Shown here piece by piece: positions 1-8,217 of a stretch of DNA of 43,934 nt; within the stretch, counting starts at the first letter, position 1, and every line of letters begins with the position of its first letter. Made by a program: the position numbers and the translations under genes. The notes beneath the pieces are model-generated. The model worked only from the letters and a program-made list of their open reading frames with translations, was not told the DNA's origin and did no database searches. Source of the stretch: CAIOSQ01 sp041178225 (GTDB taxonomy: Bacteria; Pseudomonadota; Alphaproteobacteria; CACIAM-22H2); contig JBEGVV010000102.1 in assembly GCA_041178225.1 (NCBI GenBank), forward strand, positions 1 through 43,934. Direction: 5' to 3'.

Positions 1-4
1 GCGC

Positions 5-1135
5 ATGAGCGCCGGGACCGCGCGAGGCGGCGCCGCGCCGCTCGCCGACCGGCTCGCCACGCGGATCCGCGCGCATGGCCCGATAGGCGTCGACGCGTGG
101 ATGGCGGCCTGCCTCGGCGACCCGCGCCATGGCTACTACGCCGGCGCGCGCGGTGGCGCCGGCCCGATCGGCGCCGCGGGCGACTTCGTCACCGCGCCCG
201 AGGTGAGCCAGGTCTTCGGCGAGCTGCTTGGCGCCTGGGCGGCGGCGACCTGGGAGCTCGCCGGCAGCCCCTCGCCCGTTCGCCTCGTCGAGCTCGGCCC
301 GGGGCGCGGCACGCTGATGGCCGACGCGCTGCGCGCCACCGCGCGGCCCGCGCCGGGCTTCCACCGCGCGCTCGACCTGCACCTGGTCGAGGTCAATCCC
401 GCGCTACGCGCCGCGCAGGCCCTTGCCATCGGCCGCCACGCGACATGGCACGACTCCATCGACGACATCCCCGCCGGGCCGGCGATCTTCCTCGCCAACG
501 AGTTCCTCGACGCGCTGCCCGTGCGCCAGCTGGTGTTCCGCGCGGGCGCCTGGCGCGAGCGCATGGTCGGCCTCGACGCCGCAGGCCGCTTCGCCTTCCG
601 CGATGGCCCGGTCGTCGAGGCGCCCGCGCTGGAGCCCGGGCAGGAGCACCCGGGCGAGGGCGACGTGGTCGAGCTGCCGGAGGCCGCGCGCGACGTCGTC
701 GCGGCGATCGCCGGGCGCGTCGCGCGCGAGGGCGGCGCGGCGCTCTTCGTCGACTACGGCCCGATGGCGAGCGGCATCGGCGACACGCTCCAGGGCCTGC
801 GCCGGCACGCGATGGCGGACCCGCTGGAGCGTCCGGGGGAGACCGACCTCACCGTGCATGTCGACATGGCGGCGATGGCGCGCGCCGCGCGGCGGGCCGG
901 CGCGCAGGCCTGGGGGCCGGTGCCGCAGGGCGTCTTCCTCCCGCGCCTCGGGCTGCACGCGCGCGCCGCCGCCCTCGCCCGCGGCGCCACGCCCGCCCAG
1001 CGCGAGGCGCTGCGGGTCGCATGCGCGAGGTTGATCGGCGACGCGGAGATGGGCAGCCTGTTCAAGGCGATGGCCGTCGGCGCGCCGGGACTGCCGGCCA
1101 CGCCAGGCTTCGACGCCACGCCTCCATCGGGATGA
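5..1135 (+). CDS. midA: MidA-family class I SAM-dependent methyltransferase
   Basis: The 376-residue protein matches the COG1565/MidA (human NDUFAF7) family of protein arginine methyltransferases, which in mitochondria help complex I assembly; the bacterial substrate is not settled. The SAM-binding glycine motif is visible as VELGPGRGTL at about residue 95-104, followed by the family segment LANEFLDALPVRQ and, later, FVDYGP. The start ATG at 5 overlaps a TGA (ATGA), which suggests coupling to a gene ending just outside the window. In alphaproteobacteria lgt commonly precedes midA and pgeF follows it, as here with a 7-base gap. The family call is firm; its role in complex I assembly here is inferred. 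Confidence 0.88.
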   Translation: MSAGTARGGAAPLADRLATRIRAHGPIGVDAWMAACLGDPRHGYYAGARGGAGPIGAAGDFVTAPEVSQVFGELLGAWAAATWELAGSPSPVRLVELGPGRGTLMADALRATARPAPGFHRALDLHLVEVNPALRAAQALAIGRHATWHDSIDDIPAGPAIFLANEFLDALPVRQLVFRAGAWRERMVGLDAAGRFAFRDGPVVEAPALEPGQEHPGEGDVVELPEAARDVVAAIAGRVAREGGAALFVDYGPMASGIGDTLQGLRRHAMADPLERPGETDLTVHVDMAAMARAARRAGAQAWGPVPQGVFLPRLGLHARAAALARGATPAQREALRVACARLIGDAEMGSLFKAMAVGAPGLPATPGFDATPPSG

Positions 1136-1142
1136 GCCACGC

Positions 1143-1916
1143 ATGCCCAGGCTGACCACAGGATTGCTGAACCGCATCGAGGGCGTGCGCCATGCCTTCT
1201 TCACGCGCAACGGCGGCGTCAGCCAGGGCATCTACGCCAGCAACAATTGCGGCTTCGGCTCGCGCGACGACGCGAAGGCCGTGGCGGAGAACCGCGCGCG
1301 CGCGATGCGGCGCATCGACGCCGACCCCGCCAGGCTCGTGACGCTCTCGCAGGTCCATTCCGCCGACGTCGTCGAGGTGAAGGCGCCCTGGCGACGGGAG
1401 GACGCGCCCCGCGCGGACGCCATGGTCACCTCGGTCCCCGGCATCGTGCTCGGCATCCTGACCGCGGATTGCGCGCCCGTGCTGTTCGCCGACGCCGAGG
1501 CGCGAGTGGTCGGCGCGGCGCATGCGGGCTGGCGCGGCGCGCTCTCCGGCGTGCTCGAGGCGACGGTCGCGGCGATGTGCCGGATGGGCGCCTCGGCGGA
1601 TCGCATGTCGGCCGCCATCGGCCCCGCGATCGGCCGCGCCTCCTACGAGGTCGGCCCGGAATTCCCGACGCCCTTCCTTGCCCAGGATCCCGCGAACGCC
1701 GCCTTCTTCTTCCCGGCCGAGGCTCCGGGACGGCATCTCTTCGACCTCAAGGGCTATGCCGCCGCGCGGCTCGCGGGGATCGGCCTCGCGGACGTCGCCG
1801 TGCTGCCGAACGACACCAGGCTCGAGAACCGGCGCTTCTTCAGCTACCGGCGCTCCTGCGTCCGGGGCGAGCCGGACTACGGGCGCCAGCTTTCCGCGAT
1901 CCTGATCGAGGGGTGA
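1143..1916 (+). CDS. pgeF: Peptidoglycan editing factor PgeF (YfiH/laccase-domain family)
   Basis: This 257-residue protein is a full-length multicopper polyphenol oxidase (YfiH/DUF152) family member. The three metal-ligand motifs are present: QVHSADV, LTADCAPVLF and AAHAGWRG. PgeF proteins prevent misincorporation of serine in place of L-alanine at the first position of the peptidoglycan stem; purine nucleoside phosphorylase-like activity has also been reported for the family. It lies 7 bases after midA on the same strand, so the two are probably one transcript. Start ATG at 1143 gives the usual family N-terminus, which leads into HAFFTRNGGVS. Confidence 0.9.
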   Translation: MPRLTTGLLNRIEGVRHAFFTRNGGVSQGIYASNNCGFGSRDDAKAVAENRARAMRRIDADPARLVTLSQVHSADVVEVKAPWRREDAPRADAMVTSVPGIVLGILTADCAPVLFADAEARVVGAAHAGWRGALSGVLEATVAAMCRMGASADRMSAAIGPAIGRASYEVGPEFPTPFLAQDPANAAFFFPAEAPGRHLFDLKGYAAARLAGIGLADVAVLPNDTRLENRRFFSYRRSCVRGEPDYGRQLSAILIEG

Positions 1917-1925
1917 ACGCGGGCG

Positions 1926-1994
1926 ATGCCTCACCTGTTCATCATCGCCCTGGCGGCCGTCCTGCTCTCGGTCTTCGCCTGTGCCGTCCTCTAG
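1926..1994 (+). CDS. Possible 22-residue hydrophobic peptide, coupled to the next gene
   Basis: A short frame begins with ATG 9 bases after pgeF and encodes a peptide that is almost entirely hydrophobic, with one cysteine near its end (core LAAVLLSVFACAVL). Its TAG stop (1992-1994) lies inside the following lipoprotein gene, whose GTG start at 1981 falls 11 bases before it. A purine-rich GAGGGG about 12 bases upstream could serve as a weak ribosome site. The arrangement fits a leader peptide that feeds ribosomes to the lipoprotein start, or a small membrane peptide; it could also be chance. Confidence 0.3.
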   Translation: MPHLFIIALAAVLLSVFACAVL

Positions 1995-2835
1995 GACCGT
2001 CCTCGCCTGGCTGCTGGCACTGCTCGTCGCGGCCTGCGGGCACCTGCCAAGGCCCTTCCAGCCCGACGACAAGTCGGTGGAGAACCCGCTCCTGGTGCTC
2101 GGCGACAGGGCCGGCATCGTCGTCATGCCGCTCGCCGGCGTCGCGGACGAGGACACCTCGCAGGACTTCGCCGCCGCGCTTGCCAAGGCGCTGCGCGACG
2201 CCGACGTGATCGCGCATAACGGGGCCGGGAACCGCTCGAGCCTCGTCCTCTCGAGCTTCCTCGAGCGCAAGCCCGGCGCGGGCGCGGTGATCGTGCTGTG
2301 GCTCTCCGGCCCCGACGGGAGCGACATCGGCACCTTCGAGGCGAACGTGCTCGAGCGCGACCTCGCGCCAGGCGCCCCGCGCCGCCGCGTCGTGCTCCAG
2401 CGCATCGCCGAGACGGTCGCCGCCCAGCTGAACCCGGCGGGCGGACCCGCCATGCCGATGCCCGCCATGGCGGTCGCGCGCATCGCCGGGCTGCCCGCGG
2501 CGCAGGCCTCGGTGCTCGAGCGGGCGATGGCGGCGTCGCTGAAGCGCGCGCGCATGACCGTCGCCGAGGCCCCGGGCGAGCGCAACGTGGTGGTCGCCGG
2601 CAGCGTCGACTTCGCCGAGCGCCCGCGCGACCAGGTCGCGCTCGACATCGTCTGGAAGGTCTTCGGCACGGACGGCAAGGAGCTTGGCCGGCTGCGCCAG
2701 CGCAACGAGATCCCCGCGGCGGCGCTCCAGCGCGGCTGGCCCGAGATCGCCGGCGCGATCGCCGATGGCGCCGTGGACGGCATCGTCGAGATCGCGGGCC
2801 GCGCCCAGCAGCAGCAGGCCCCGCGCAGGCGCTGA
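1981..2835 (+). CDS. Predicted lipoprotein, unknown function
   Basis: The 284-residue product begins with a short basic stretch, a hydrophobic segment and the lipobox LVAAC at about residues 15-19, so it should be lipidated and exported. The rest looks soluble, with no membrane segment and a glutamine/arginine-rich tail. I recognise no catalytic motif. The only start that gives this clean lipoprotein signal is the GTG at 1981. It follows pgeF with only a tiny hydrophobic frame between, so it is probably in the midA-pgeF transcript. A role at the cell envelope would fit, but that is inference from location. Confidence 0.75.
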   Translation: MPSSRTVLAWLLALLVAACGHLPRPFQPDDKSVENPLLVLGDRAGIVVMPLAGVADEDTSQDFAAALAKALRDADVIAHNGAGNRSSLVLSSFLERKPGAGAVIVLWLSGPDGSDIGTFEANVLERDLAPGAPRRRVVLQRIAETVAAQLNPAGGPAMPMPAMAVARIAGLPAAQASVLERAMAASLKRARMTVAEAPGERNVVVAGSVDFAERPRDQVALDIVWKVFGTDGKELGRLRQRNEIPAAALQRGWPEIAGAIADGAVDGIVEIAGRAQQQQAPRRR

Positions 2836-2898
2836 GCGCGTTGCCACGGACCTGCTAGGATCGAGGCCTCCGCCCCGCAGAGCGAAGGGAGCAAGCCC

Positions 2899-3666
2899 AT
2901 GCGCCGGTCCGGATTCATCGCGGCGACGCTCGCCGCGTCGCTGCTCGCGCCGATGCTCCCGGGCGCCGCCCGCGCGGCCGACGTCGACCTGGAGCTCGTG
3001 CTCGCGATCGACATCTCGCGCAGCATGGACGACGAGGAACTCGAGCTGCAGCGCGAGGGCTATGCCGGCGCCTTCGCCCATCCCGCGATCGCCGCGGCGA
3101 TACGCGGCGGCGTGCTCGGGCGCATCGCCGTCACCATGGTCGAGTGGGCCGGGGCGCACTACCAGAAGGTCATCGTGCCCTGGACGATCGTCGATGGCCC
3201 GGAGGCCGCCGAGCGCTTCGCCGCCGCCGTGCTCGCGACGCAGAAGGTGAACGCGAACTGGACGTCGATCTCCGGCGCGATCGACTTCTCACGCGGCCTT
3301 TTCGGGGCCGGCGGGCTGCGTGGCGCGCGGCGCGTGATCGACGTCTCCGGCGACGGCGTGAACAACAACGGGCGCCCGGTGCAGCAGGCGCGCGACGAGG
3401 CCGTGGCGATGGGCATCACGATCAACGGCCTCGCCATCATCAACGACCGCCCCGGCCCCGGCGGGTGGCGCAACATGCCGAGCGAGCCGCTCGACCAGCA
3501 CTACCGCGACAGGGTGATCGGCGGCCCGGGTGCCTTCCTGATGGTCGCCGAGGACTTCGACAGCTTCGCCTTCGCGATCCGCAACAAGCTGGTGCGCGAG
3601 ATCTCCGGCGCCGGCGGGCCCGGGGTGGTGGTCGCGCGCGCGCCGGCGGGGGAGCGTCGCCCTTGA
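2899..3666 (+). CDS. Secreted DUF1194 protein with von Willebrand A-like fold
   Basis: The 255-residue protein has a Sec signal peptide (hydrophobic to about residue 26, likely cleaved after the ARA/AA region) and then the VWA metal-ion-dependent adhesion site DISRS at residues 38-42. This combination matches the DUF1194 family, small periplasmic or secreted VWA-like proteins common in alphaproteobacteria. No partner AAA ATPase lies nearby. A good ribosome site (GAAGGGAG) precedes the ATG at 2899. The ligand is unknown. The 63-base gap after the lipoprotein gene may hold its own promoter, but I see no convincing -35/-10 pair there. Confidence 0.85.
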   Translation: MRRSGFIAATLAASLLAPMLPGAARAADVDLELVLAIDISRSMDDEELELQREGYAGAFAHPAIAAAIRGGVLGRIAVTMVEWAGAHYQKVIVPWTIVDGPEAAERFAAAVLATQKVNANWTSISGAIDFSRGLFGAGGLRGARRVIDVSGDGVNNNGRPVQQARDEAVAMGITINGLAIINDRPGPGGWRNMPSEPLDQHYRDRVIGGPGAFLMVAEDFDSFAFAIRNKLVREISGAGGPGVVVARAPAGERRP

Positions 3667-3688
3667 GCGCGGGCGGCGCGTTTGCTTT

Positions 3689-3706
3689 GCTCGCGGCCTC
3701 GCGAGC
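3689..3706. terminator. Short GC hairpin between DUF1194 gene and CoA-ligase gene
   Basis: A perfect 7-base stem (GCTCGCG/CGCGAGC) with a 4-base loop lies between the two genes, 15 bases before the GTG start at 3722. No T-run follows. It could attenuate read-through or shape the leader of the ligase mRNA. Confidence 0.35.
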
Positions 3707-3721
3707 GGTGGGAGTTGCGGC

Positions 3722-5287
3722 GTGACGGATCGGCGGACGGACAACCTCGGATACTGGTGCCACGAGGCGGCGCGCGCGCATGCCTCGCGCATCGCGCTGG
3801 TCGACCTCAGCCGCGCGCAACCGCGCGAGGTGTCCTACCGCGAGCTGGAGGAGCGGCTCGACCGCTTCGCCGCCATGGTCGCCGCCGCCGGGCTGCGGCC
3901 GGGCGACCGCATGGCGATGGCCATCGGCAACCGCTTCGAGTTCGTCGAGGTGATGTTCGGCGCGATGCGCGCGGGCGTCGTGCCCGTGCCGATGAACACC
4001 AAGCTCGGCGCCGACACGCTCGCCTACGTGCTCGCGGATTCGGGCGCCATCGCCGCGGTCGTCGATCCCGCGTCGAACCCTCGCATCGTCGCCGCCTGCG
4101 ACGCCGCCCCGCTGCGCGCGAAGTTCGCGCTCGATGGCGCGCTGCCGGGCTGGCGCGACTACGAATCCTCGCTCCAGGCCTCGCCCGCCGCCTTCGAGCC
4201 GCCGGCGCTCGCGCCCGACCACATGTCCTTCCTGCCCTACACCTCCGGCTCGACGGGCAAGCCGAAGGGCGTGGTGCTGACCCATGCCGGGCAGCTCTGG
4301 TGGATCCGCACGCTGCAGAAGCACTGGCCGTCCGGGCCAGGCGACCGCGCGCTCGCGGCCGTGCCGCTCTTCCACAAGAACGCGATGGCCGGCGCGATCA
4401 AGCCGCTGCTCCATTGCGGCGGCTCGGTCGTCATCCTGCCGGGCTTCGAGCCGCGGCGCTTCCTCGAGGTGCTCTCGGGCTACCGATGCACCGTCGCGGG
4501 CGGCGTGCCCGCGGTCTTCACGCTCCTCCTGCAGCAGAGGGACCTCATCGCGAGCCTCGACTGGTCGGCGCTCAAGGTCCTGAAGATCGGCTCCGCGCCG
4601 ACGCCCAAGGAACTGCTCGACGCGGTCGAGGCGGCGTTCGGCGTGCCGGTGGGCGAGAGCTACGGCCTCACCGAGGGCGGGCCCGTGATGATCGGCCCGC
4701 CGCTCGACGGCAGGCGCGCGCCGCATGGCTCCTGCGGCGTGATCTGGCCCGAGGGCGAGTGCCGCCTGGTCGGCGCGGATGGACGCGACGACCCGTCCTA
4801 CGGCGAGCTCTGGGTGCGCAACCCCGGCGTGACGCCCGGCTACTACAACCTGCCGGAGGTGAACCGCGAGCGCCTGGTCGACGGGTGGCTGCGCACCGGC
4901 GACCTGTTCAGCCTCGACGCCGAGGGCTTCTACTACTTCCGCGGCCGCGTCGACGACATGTTCAACTCCGGCGGCGAGAACGTGTACCCGCTCGAGGTCG
5001 AGAACATCCTGCTCAAGCACACCGCGGTGGCGGAGGTGTCGGTCGTGCCCTTCCCCCACGCGATCAAGGGCGAGGTCCCGGTGGCGATGGTCGTGCGCGC
5101 CGCCGGCCGCGACGCGGGCGAGGAGGAACTCAAGGCCTTCTGCCTCGCCAATGGCCCGGCCTACGCGCATCCGCGGCGCATCCATTTCGTCGACGCCCTG
5201 CCGCTCAACGGGCCGGGCAAGATCGACCGCAAGCTGGTGGCGCGCATGATGCGCGACGTCATCGGCGACGCGAAGCTCGGCGGCTGA
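3722..5287 (+). CDS. Acyl-CoA synthetase-like AMP-dependent ligase
   Basis: A class I adenylate-forming enzyme of 521 residues, the usual length for ATP-dependent acid-CoA ligases. The phosphate-binding loop YTSGSTGKPKG, the ESYGLTEGGP segment, the LRTGDLFSLD hinge region and the C-terminal catalytic lysine motif PGKIDRK are all present. The substrate cannot be read from sequence; a short or aromatic carboxylic acid is plausible. GTG at 3722 is preceded by GGGAG at a good distance. The next gene, an isomerase/racemase-family enzyme, follows 17 bases later, so the two probably form a small catabolic operon that isomerises an organic acid and activates it to its CoA ester. Confidence 0.85.
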   Translation: MTDRRTDNLGYWCHEAARAHASRIALVDLSRAQPREVSYRELEERLDRFAAMVAAAGLRPGDRMAMAIGNRFEFVEVMFGAMRAGVVPVPMNTKLGADTLAYVLADSGAIAAVVDPASNPRIVAACDAAPLRAKFALDGALPGWRDYESSLQASPAAFEPPALAPDHMSFLPYTSGSTGKPKGVVLTHAGQLWWIRTLQKHWPSGPGDRALAAVPLFHKNAMAGAIKPLLHCGGSVVILPGFEPRRFLEVLSGYRCTVAGGVPAVFTLLLQQRDLIASLDWSALKVLKIGSAPTPKELLDAVEAAFGVPVGESYGLTEGGPVMIGPPLDGRRAPHGSCGVIWPEGECRLVGADGRDDPSYGELWVRNPGVTPGYYNLPEVNRERLVDGWLRTGDLFSLDAEGFYYFRGRVDDMFNSGGENVYPLEVENILLKHTAVAEVSVVPFPHAIKGEVPVAMVVRAAGRDAGEEELKAFCLANGPAYAHPRRIHFVDALPLNGPGKIDRKLVARMMRDVIGDAKLGG

Positions 5288-5304
5288 CGGACAAGGAGAC
5301 GACG

Positions 5305-6084
5305 ATGGACGGGACACGCCCCCTCGCGATCGACCTGCAGAACCTTCCCTACCGCACGGATCGCGGCTCGGGCGCGCGCGCGCGGATCGGCGCCATCGTG
5401 CTGGCAACCGACCACACGATGGAGGCGGAATGGCGCGACATGCTCGCCATCGACGGCGTCGCCTTCTACGTCGCGCGCATCTGGAACGACGCGCAGATCA
5501 CGCCCGACACGCTTGCCGCGCTCGGCAAGGAGATCGCGCCCGCCACGCGCCTGATCCTGCCCAACGACGAGCGGCTCGATTCCGTCGCCTTCGGCTGCAC
5601 CTCCGGCGCGATGGTGCTCGGCGACGAGTACGTGGAGCGCGAGGTGCGGCGGCACCGGCCCGGCATCCCCGTGACCTCGCCGATGCTCGCGGGGATCGAG
5701 GCGCTCAAGGCGCTCGGCCTGCGGCGCGTGGCGCTGCTCACGCCCTACATGCAGGCGATCAACGAGCGCATGCGCGCCCATGTCGAGGCGCGCGGCATCG
5801 AGGTGCCGGCGCTCGGCTCGTTCAACAACCCCGACGACCTCGTCGCGGCGACGATCTCGCCCGACACGCTGCTCGAGGCGGCGACGCGCCTGGGCCGCGC
5901 GAAGGAGGTCGACGGCGTCTTCATCAGCTGCTCGAGCTTCCGCGCCGCGGGCATCATCGAGCGGCTGGAGCAGGCGACGGGCAAGCCCGCCACGGCGTCG
6001 AACCACGCGATGGCATGGCACGCGCTCCGCCTCGCGGGATACCGCGAGGCGGTGAAGGGCTGGGGCCGGCTGTTCGAGCTCTGA
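5305..6084 (+). CDS. Maleate isomerase / Asp-Glu racemase superfamily enzyme
   Basis: This 259-residue protein belongs to the Asp/Glu racemase superfamily branch that holds maleate cis-trans isomerase, EutA-like proteins and arylmalonate decarboxylase. Both active-site cysteines appear to be present, in FGCTSGA and FISCSSFRA. Arylmalonate decarboxylase keeps only one, so an isomerase or racemase is more likely than a decarboxylase. AAGGAG lies just before the ATG at 5305. It is probably co-transcribed with the CoA ligase upstream. Which acid it acts on is unknown. Its end converges with dadA. Confidence 0.8.
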   Translation: MDGTRPLAIDLQNLPYRTDRGSGARARIGAIVLATDHTMEAEWRDMLAIDGVAFYVARIWNDAQITPDTLAALGKEIAPATRLILPNDERLDSVAFGCTSGAMVLGDEYVEREVRRHRPGIPVTSPMLAGIEALKALGLRRVALLTPYMQAINERMRAHVEARGIEVPALGSFNNPDDLVAATISPDTLLEAATRLGRAKEVDGVFISCSSFRAAGIIERLEQATGKPATASNHAMAWHALRLAGYREAVKGWGRLFEL

Positions 6085-6093
6085 CCGGCGCGC

Positions 6094-7344
6094 TCAGGCG
6101 TCGGCGAAGGTGAGCCCCTTGAGGTCGACGCCTGGCTTGCGGCCCGCGATCATGTCCGCGGTCACGCGCGCCGTGCCGTGGCTCATGGTCCAGCCCATGT
6201 GGCCGAGGCCGGTGTTGAACCAGAGGTTCCGGTGGCGCGCCTGCCCGAGGATCGGCGTGCCCTTGGGCGTCATCGGCCGCAGCCCGGCCCAGTAGGACGG
6301 CCGCTCGAAGTCGGCGGCTTCGGGGAAGAGCTGGCGCGCGACCTTCAGCATGTGCGCGAAGTCGGATGGCTCGTGGCTGGTGTCGTAGCCCGCGAACTCC
6401 GCGGTCGCGGTGAGGCGCAGGCGCCGGCCAAGCCGCGACCACGCGACGAGGTTCTGCTCGTCCACGCCCGAGAGCATCGGCGCGCCGTTGCGCCCCTCGA
6501 CGTCCAGCGTCAGCGCGTAGCCCTTCACCGGGTAGATCGGCAGGTTGACGCCGAGCTTGCGCGCCTCGATCGGCGCGTAGCTGCCCAGCGCCATGACATA
6601 GGCGTCGGCCACCACCTCGCCCTTGTCGGTGACGACCTTCTCGATGCGGTCGCCCGACGCCTCGATGCGCTGGATGGTCGTGTTCCAGCGGAAGTCGACG
6701 CCCATCCCCGAGGCGATCGCCGCGAGCTTGTTGGCGAAGGCGTGGCAGTCGCCGGACTCGTCGCTCGGCGAGTAGATCGCGCCGGCGAGCTGCCCCTTCA
6801 CGGATTCGAGCGCGGGCTCGACCTCCGCCGCGCGCTGCGGGTCGAGCGCGCGCAGCTCGAGGCCGAGGTCGGTAAGCACCTTCGTGTTGCGCACGCCGGC
6901 GTCGAAGAGCGCGGGGTCGCGGTAGAGATAGACGGCGCCGCCGGTCACGCGGTCGAACTCGATGCCCGTGCGCGAGACCGTGTCCTGCAGCTGCGCCTGC
7001 GAGAACAGGCACAGGCGCAGCTTGTTGGCGGTGTTGCGCGCCGCCGAAGCCGCGTTGCACTCGCGCAGGAAGCGCAGCGACCACGAATAGAGCCGCGGGT
7101 CGGTCGAGAAGCGGAAGCGCAGCGAGGTGTCGTCGCGCCAGAGCGACTTCAGCAGGATCTTCGGCGCGCGCGGGCTCGCCCAGGTATAGGCATGCCCCGG
7201 GGCGACCATGCCCGCGTTCGAGAAGCTGGTCTCGTTCGCCGCCAGCGGCTGGCGATCGACCACCACGACCTCGTGGCCGTCCTGCACGAGAGCGTACGCG
7301 GTCGTCACGCCGACGATGCCGCCACCAAGGATCGCGATCCTCAA
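6094..7344 (-). CDS. dadA: D-amino acid dehydrogenase (DadA-type flavoprotein)
   Basis: A FAD-dependent DAO-fold oxidoreductase of 416 residues, close to the usual DadA length. It starts with the dinucleotide-binding motif ILGGGIVGV, and has YPVKGYALT and the C-terminal NTGLGHMGWT typical of DadA. These membrane-associated enzymes oxidise D-amino acids to 2-oxo acids and pass electrons to the quinone pool. I choose the TTG at 7344 because GGAGG sits five bases upstream and the FAD motif begins at once; the longer in-frame extension is arginine-rich and unlike the family. A YciI-like gene lies 53 bases upstream on the same strand. Another DAO-family amine oxidase cannot be excluded. Confidence 0.82.
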   Translation of the reverse strand: MRIAILGGGIVGVTTAYALVQDGHEVVVVDRQPLAANETSFSNAGMVAPGHAYTWASPRAPKILLKSLWRDDTSLRFRFSTDPRLYSWSLRFLRECNAASAARNTANKLRLCLFSQAQLQDTVSRTGIEFDRVTGGAVYLYRDPALFDAGVRNTKVLTDLGLELRALDPQRAAEVEPALESVKGQLAGAIYSPSDESGDCHAFANKLAAIASGMGVDFRWNTTIQRIEASGDRIEKVVTDKGEVVADAYVMALGSYAPIEARKLGVNLPIYPVKGYALTLDVEGRNGAPMLSGVDEQNLVAWSRLGRRLRLTATAEFAGYDTSHEPSDFAHMLKVARQLFPEAADFERPSYWAGLRPMTPKGTPILGQARHRNLWFNTGLGHMGWTMSHGTARVTADMIAGRKPGVDLKGLTFADA

Positions 7345-7397
7345 AGTTTCCTCCGTTCCTCTCTTGTCGCTCGACGACGGGCCCGGCAGCGGTCCCG

Positions 7398-7706
7398 TCA
7401 GGGCATGATGCGGCCGTCGCGCACGGCGATGCGGATCGGCGTCACGTCGATGCGCTTCCAGACGCCCTGCTTCACGTAGGGCTCGCGCGCCAGCCACGCG
7501 TCCAGCTCGGCGCGCGAGGGGAACTCGCAGATGCAGAAGGAGCCGACCATGCGGCCCTCGGCGTCGAGCTGCGCGCCGCCGCAGACGAGGTTGCCCCTGG
7601 CCACGAGGTCCTTGATGCCCTCGAAATGCGCCGGCCGCGCCGCGAGCCTGCGGGCGGTCGCGTCCGCGTCGGAGCCGTCATGGGCGACGATCATGAACTG
7701 GGCCAT
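7398..7706 (-). CDS. YciI family protein
   Basis: The 102-residue protein has the ferredoxin-like YciI/YCII fold signature: an N-terminal strand FMIVAHDGSD, a middle segment GNLVCGGAQLD, and the end FDY-like ELDAWLAREPYVKQGVWKR. The family shares a fold with muconolactone isomerase and stress dimeric barrels, but most members have no proven activity. Two in-frame ATGs exist. The one at 7706 has GGAGG nine bases upstream, while that at 7715 touches it, so 7706 is preferred. It is the first gene of a probable yciI-dadA operon. Confidence 0.85.
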   Translation of the reverse strand: MAQFMIVAHDGSDADATARRLAARPAHFEGIKDLVARGNLVCGGAQLDAEGRMVGSFCICEFPSRAELDAWLAREPYVKQGVWKRIDVTPIRIAVRDGRIMP

Positions 7707-7757
7707 CCTGGTCATCCTCCTGCGCTGCACGGCCGGGGGTACACGCCGCGTCCGGGG

Positions 7758-7785
7758 ATTGTAGTCTGGGACGCGACACTTGCCA
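7758..7785 (-). promoter_or_regulatory. Candidate promoter for yciI-dadA
   Basis: On the minus strand a good -10 (TACAAT, 7763-7758) lies 52 bases before the yciI start, with a weak -35 (TGGCAA, 7785-7780) 16 bases further up. The -10 is close to consensus; the -35 matches at only three positions. Confidence 0.4.
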
Positions 7786-7797
7786 CGGACGGGATCC

Positions 7798-8217
7798 ATG
7801 CCAGCCAATGCCGTAGACGCCGCCGCCCTCGAGGCGATCCTCCTCTCCTCCCCCTTCCACCGCTGGCTTGGCCTGCGCGTGTCCGCGCTCGACGACGATG
7901 GTGTCGAGATCTCCATGCCCTGGCGCGAGGAGTTCGTCGCCGACGCGAAGGTCGGCTACACGCATGGCGGCATCCTCGCGTCGCTCATCGACCTGACGGC
8001 GGATTTCGCGATCGCCGCGAAGCTCGGCCGCGGCGTGCCGACGGTCGACATGCGCGTCGACTACCATCGCGCCGCGCTCTCGGGCGAGGCGCTGGTCGGG
8101 CGTGGCCGGATCATCCGCATGGGGCGCACGCTGGCGACGGCGGAGGCGACGATCCTGCGCGCCGATGGCACGCTGATCGCCTCGGGGCGCGGCGTCTACC
8201 TGACGGCCGCGCCATGA
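7798..8217 (+). CDS. PaaI-family hot-dog thioesterase
   Basis: This 139-residue protein is a hot-dog fold acyl-CoA thioesterase of the PaaI/YdiI type. The family core THGGILASLIDLTADFA is visible near residue 60, with the expected C-terminal strands and a GRGVYL end. Such enzymes hydrolyse phenylacetyl-, hydroxyphenylacetyl- or medium-chain acyl-CoAs, often as a release valve. ATG at 7798 is chosen over a TTG six codons earlier. The stop overlaps the start of the SDR gene (ATGA), so the two are translationally coupled. The substrate is not known. Confidence 0.85.
   Translation: MPANAVDAAALEAILLSSPFHRWLGLRVSALDDDGVEISMPWREEFVADAKVGYTHGGILASLIDLTADFAIAAKLGRGVPTVDMRVDYHRAALSGEALVGRGRIIRMGRTLATAEATILRADGTLIASGRGVYLTAAP

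Noticed and set aside
3440..5407. A 655-codon minus-strand frame opposite the CoA-ligase gene
   Set aside because: It is the antisense shadow of an intact AMP-dependent ligase and shows no recognisable motif or ribosome site.
7345..7497. A 51-codon N-terminal extension of dadA
   Set aside because: The extension is arginine-rich and unlike any DadA. The TTG at 7344 has an ideal GGAGG and begins directly with the FAD-binding motif.
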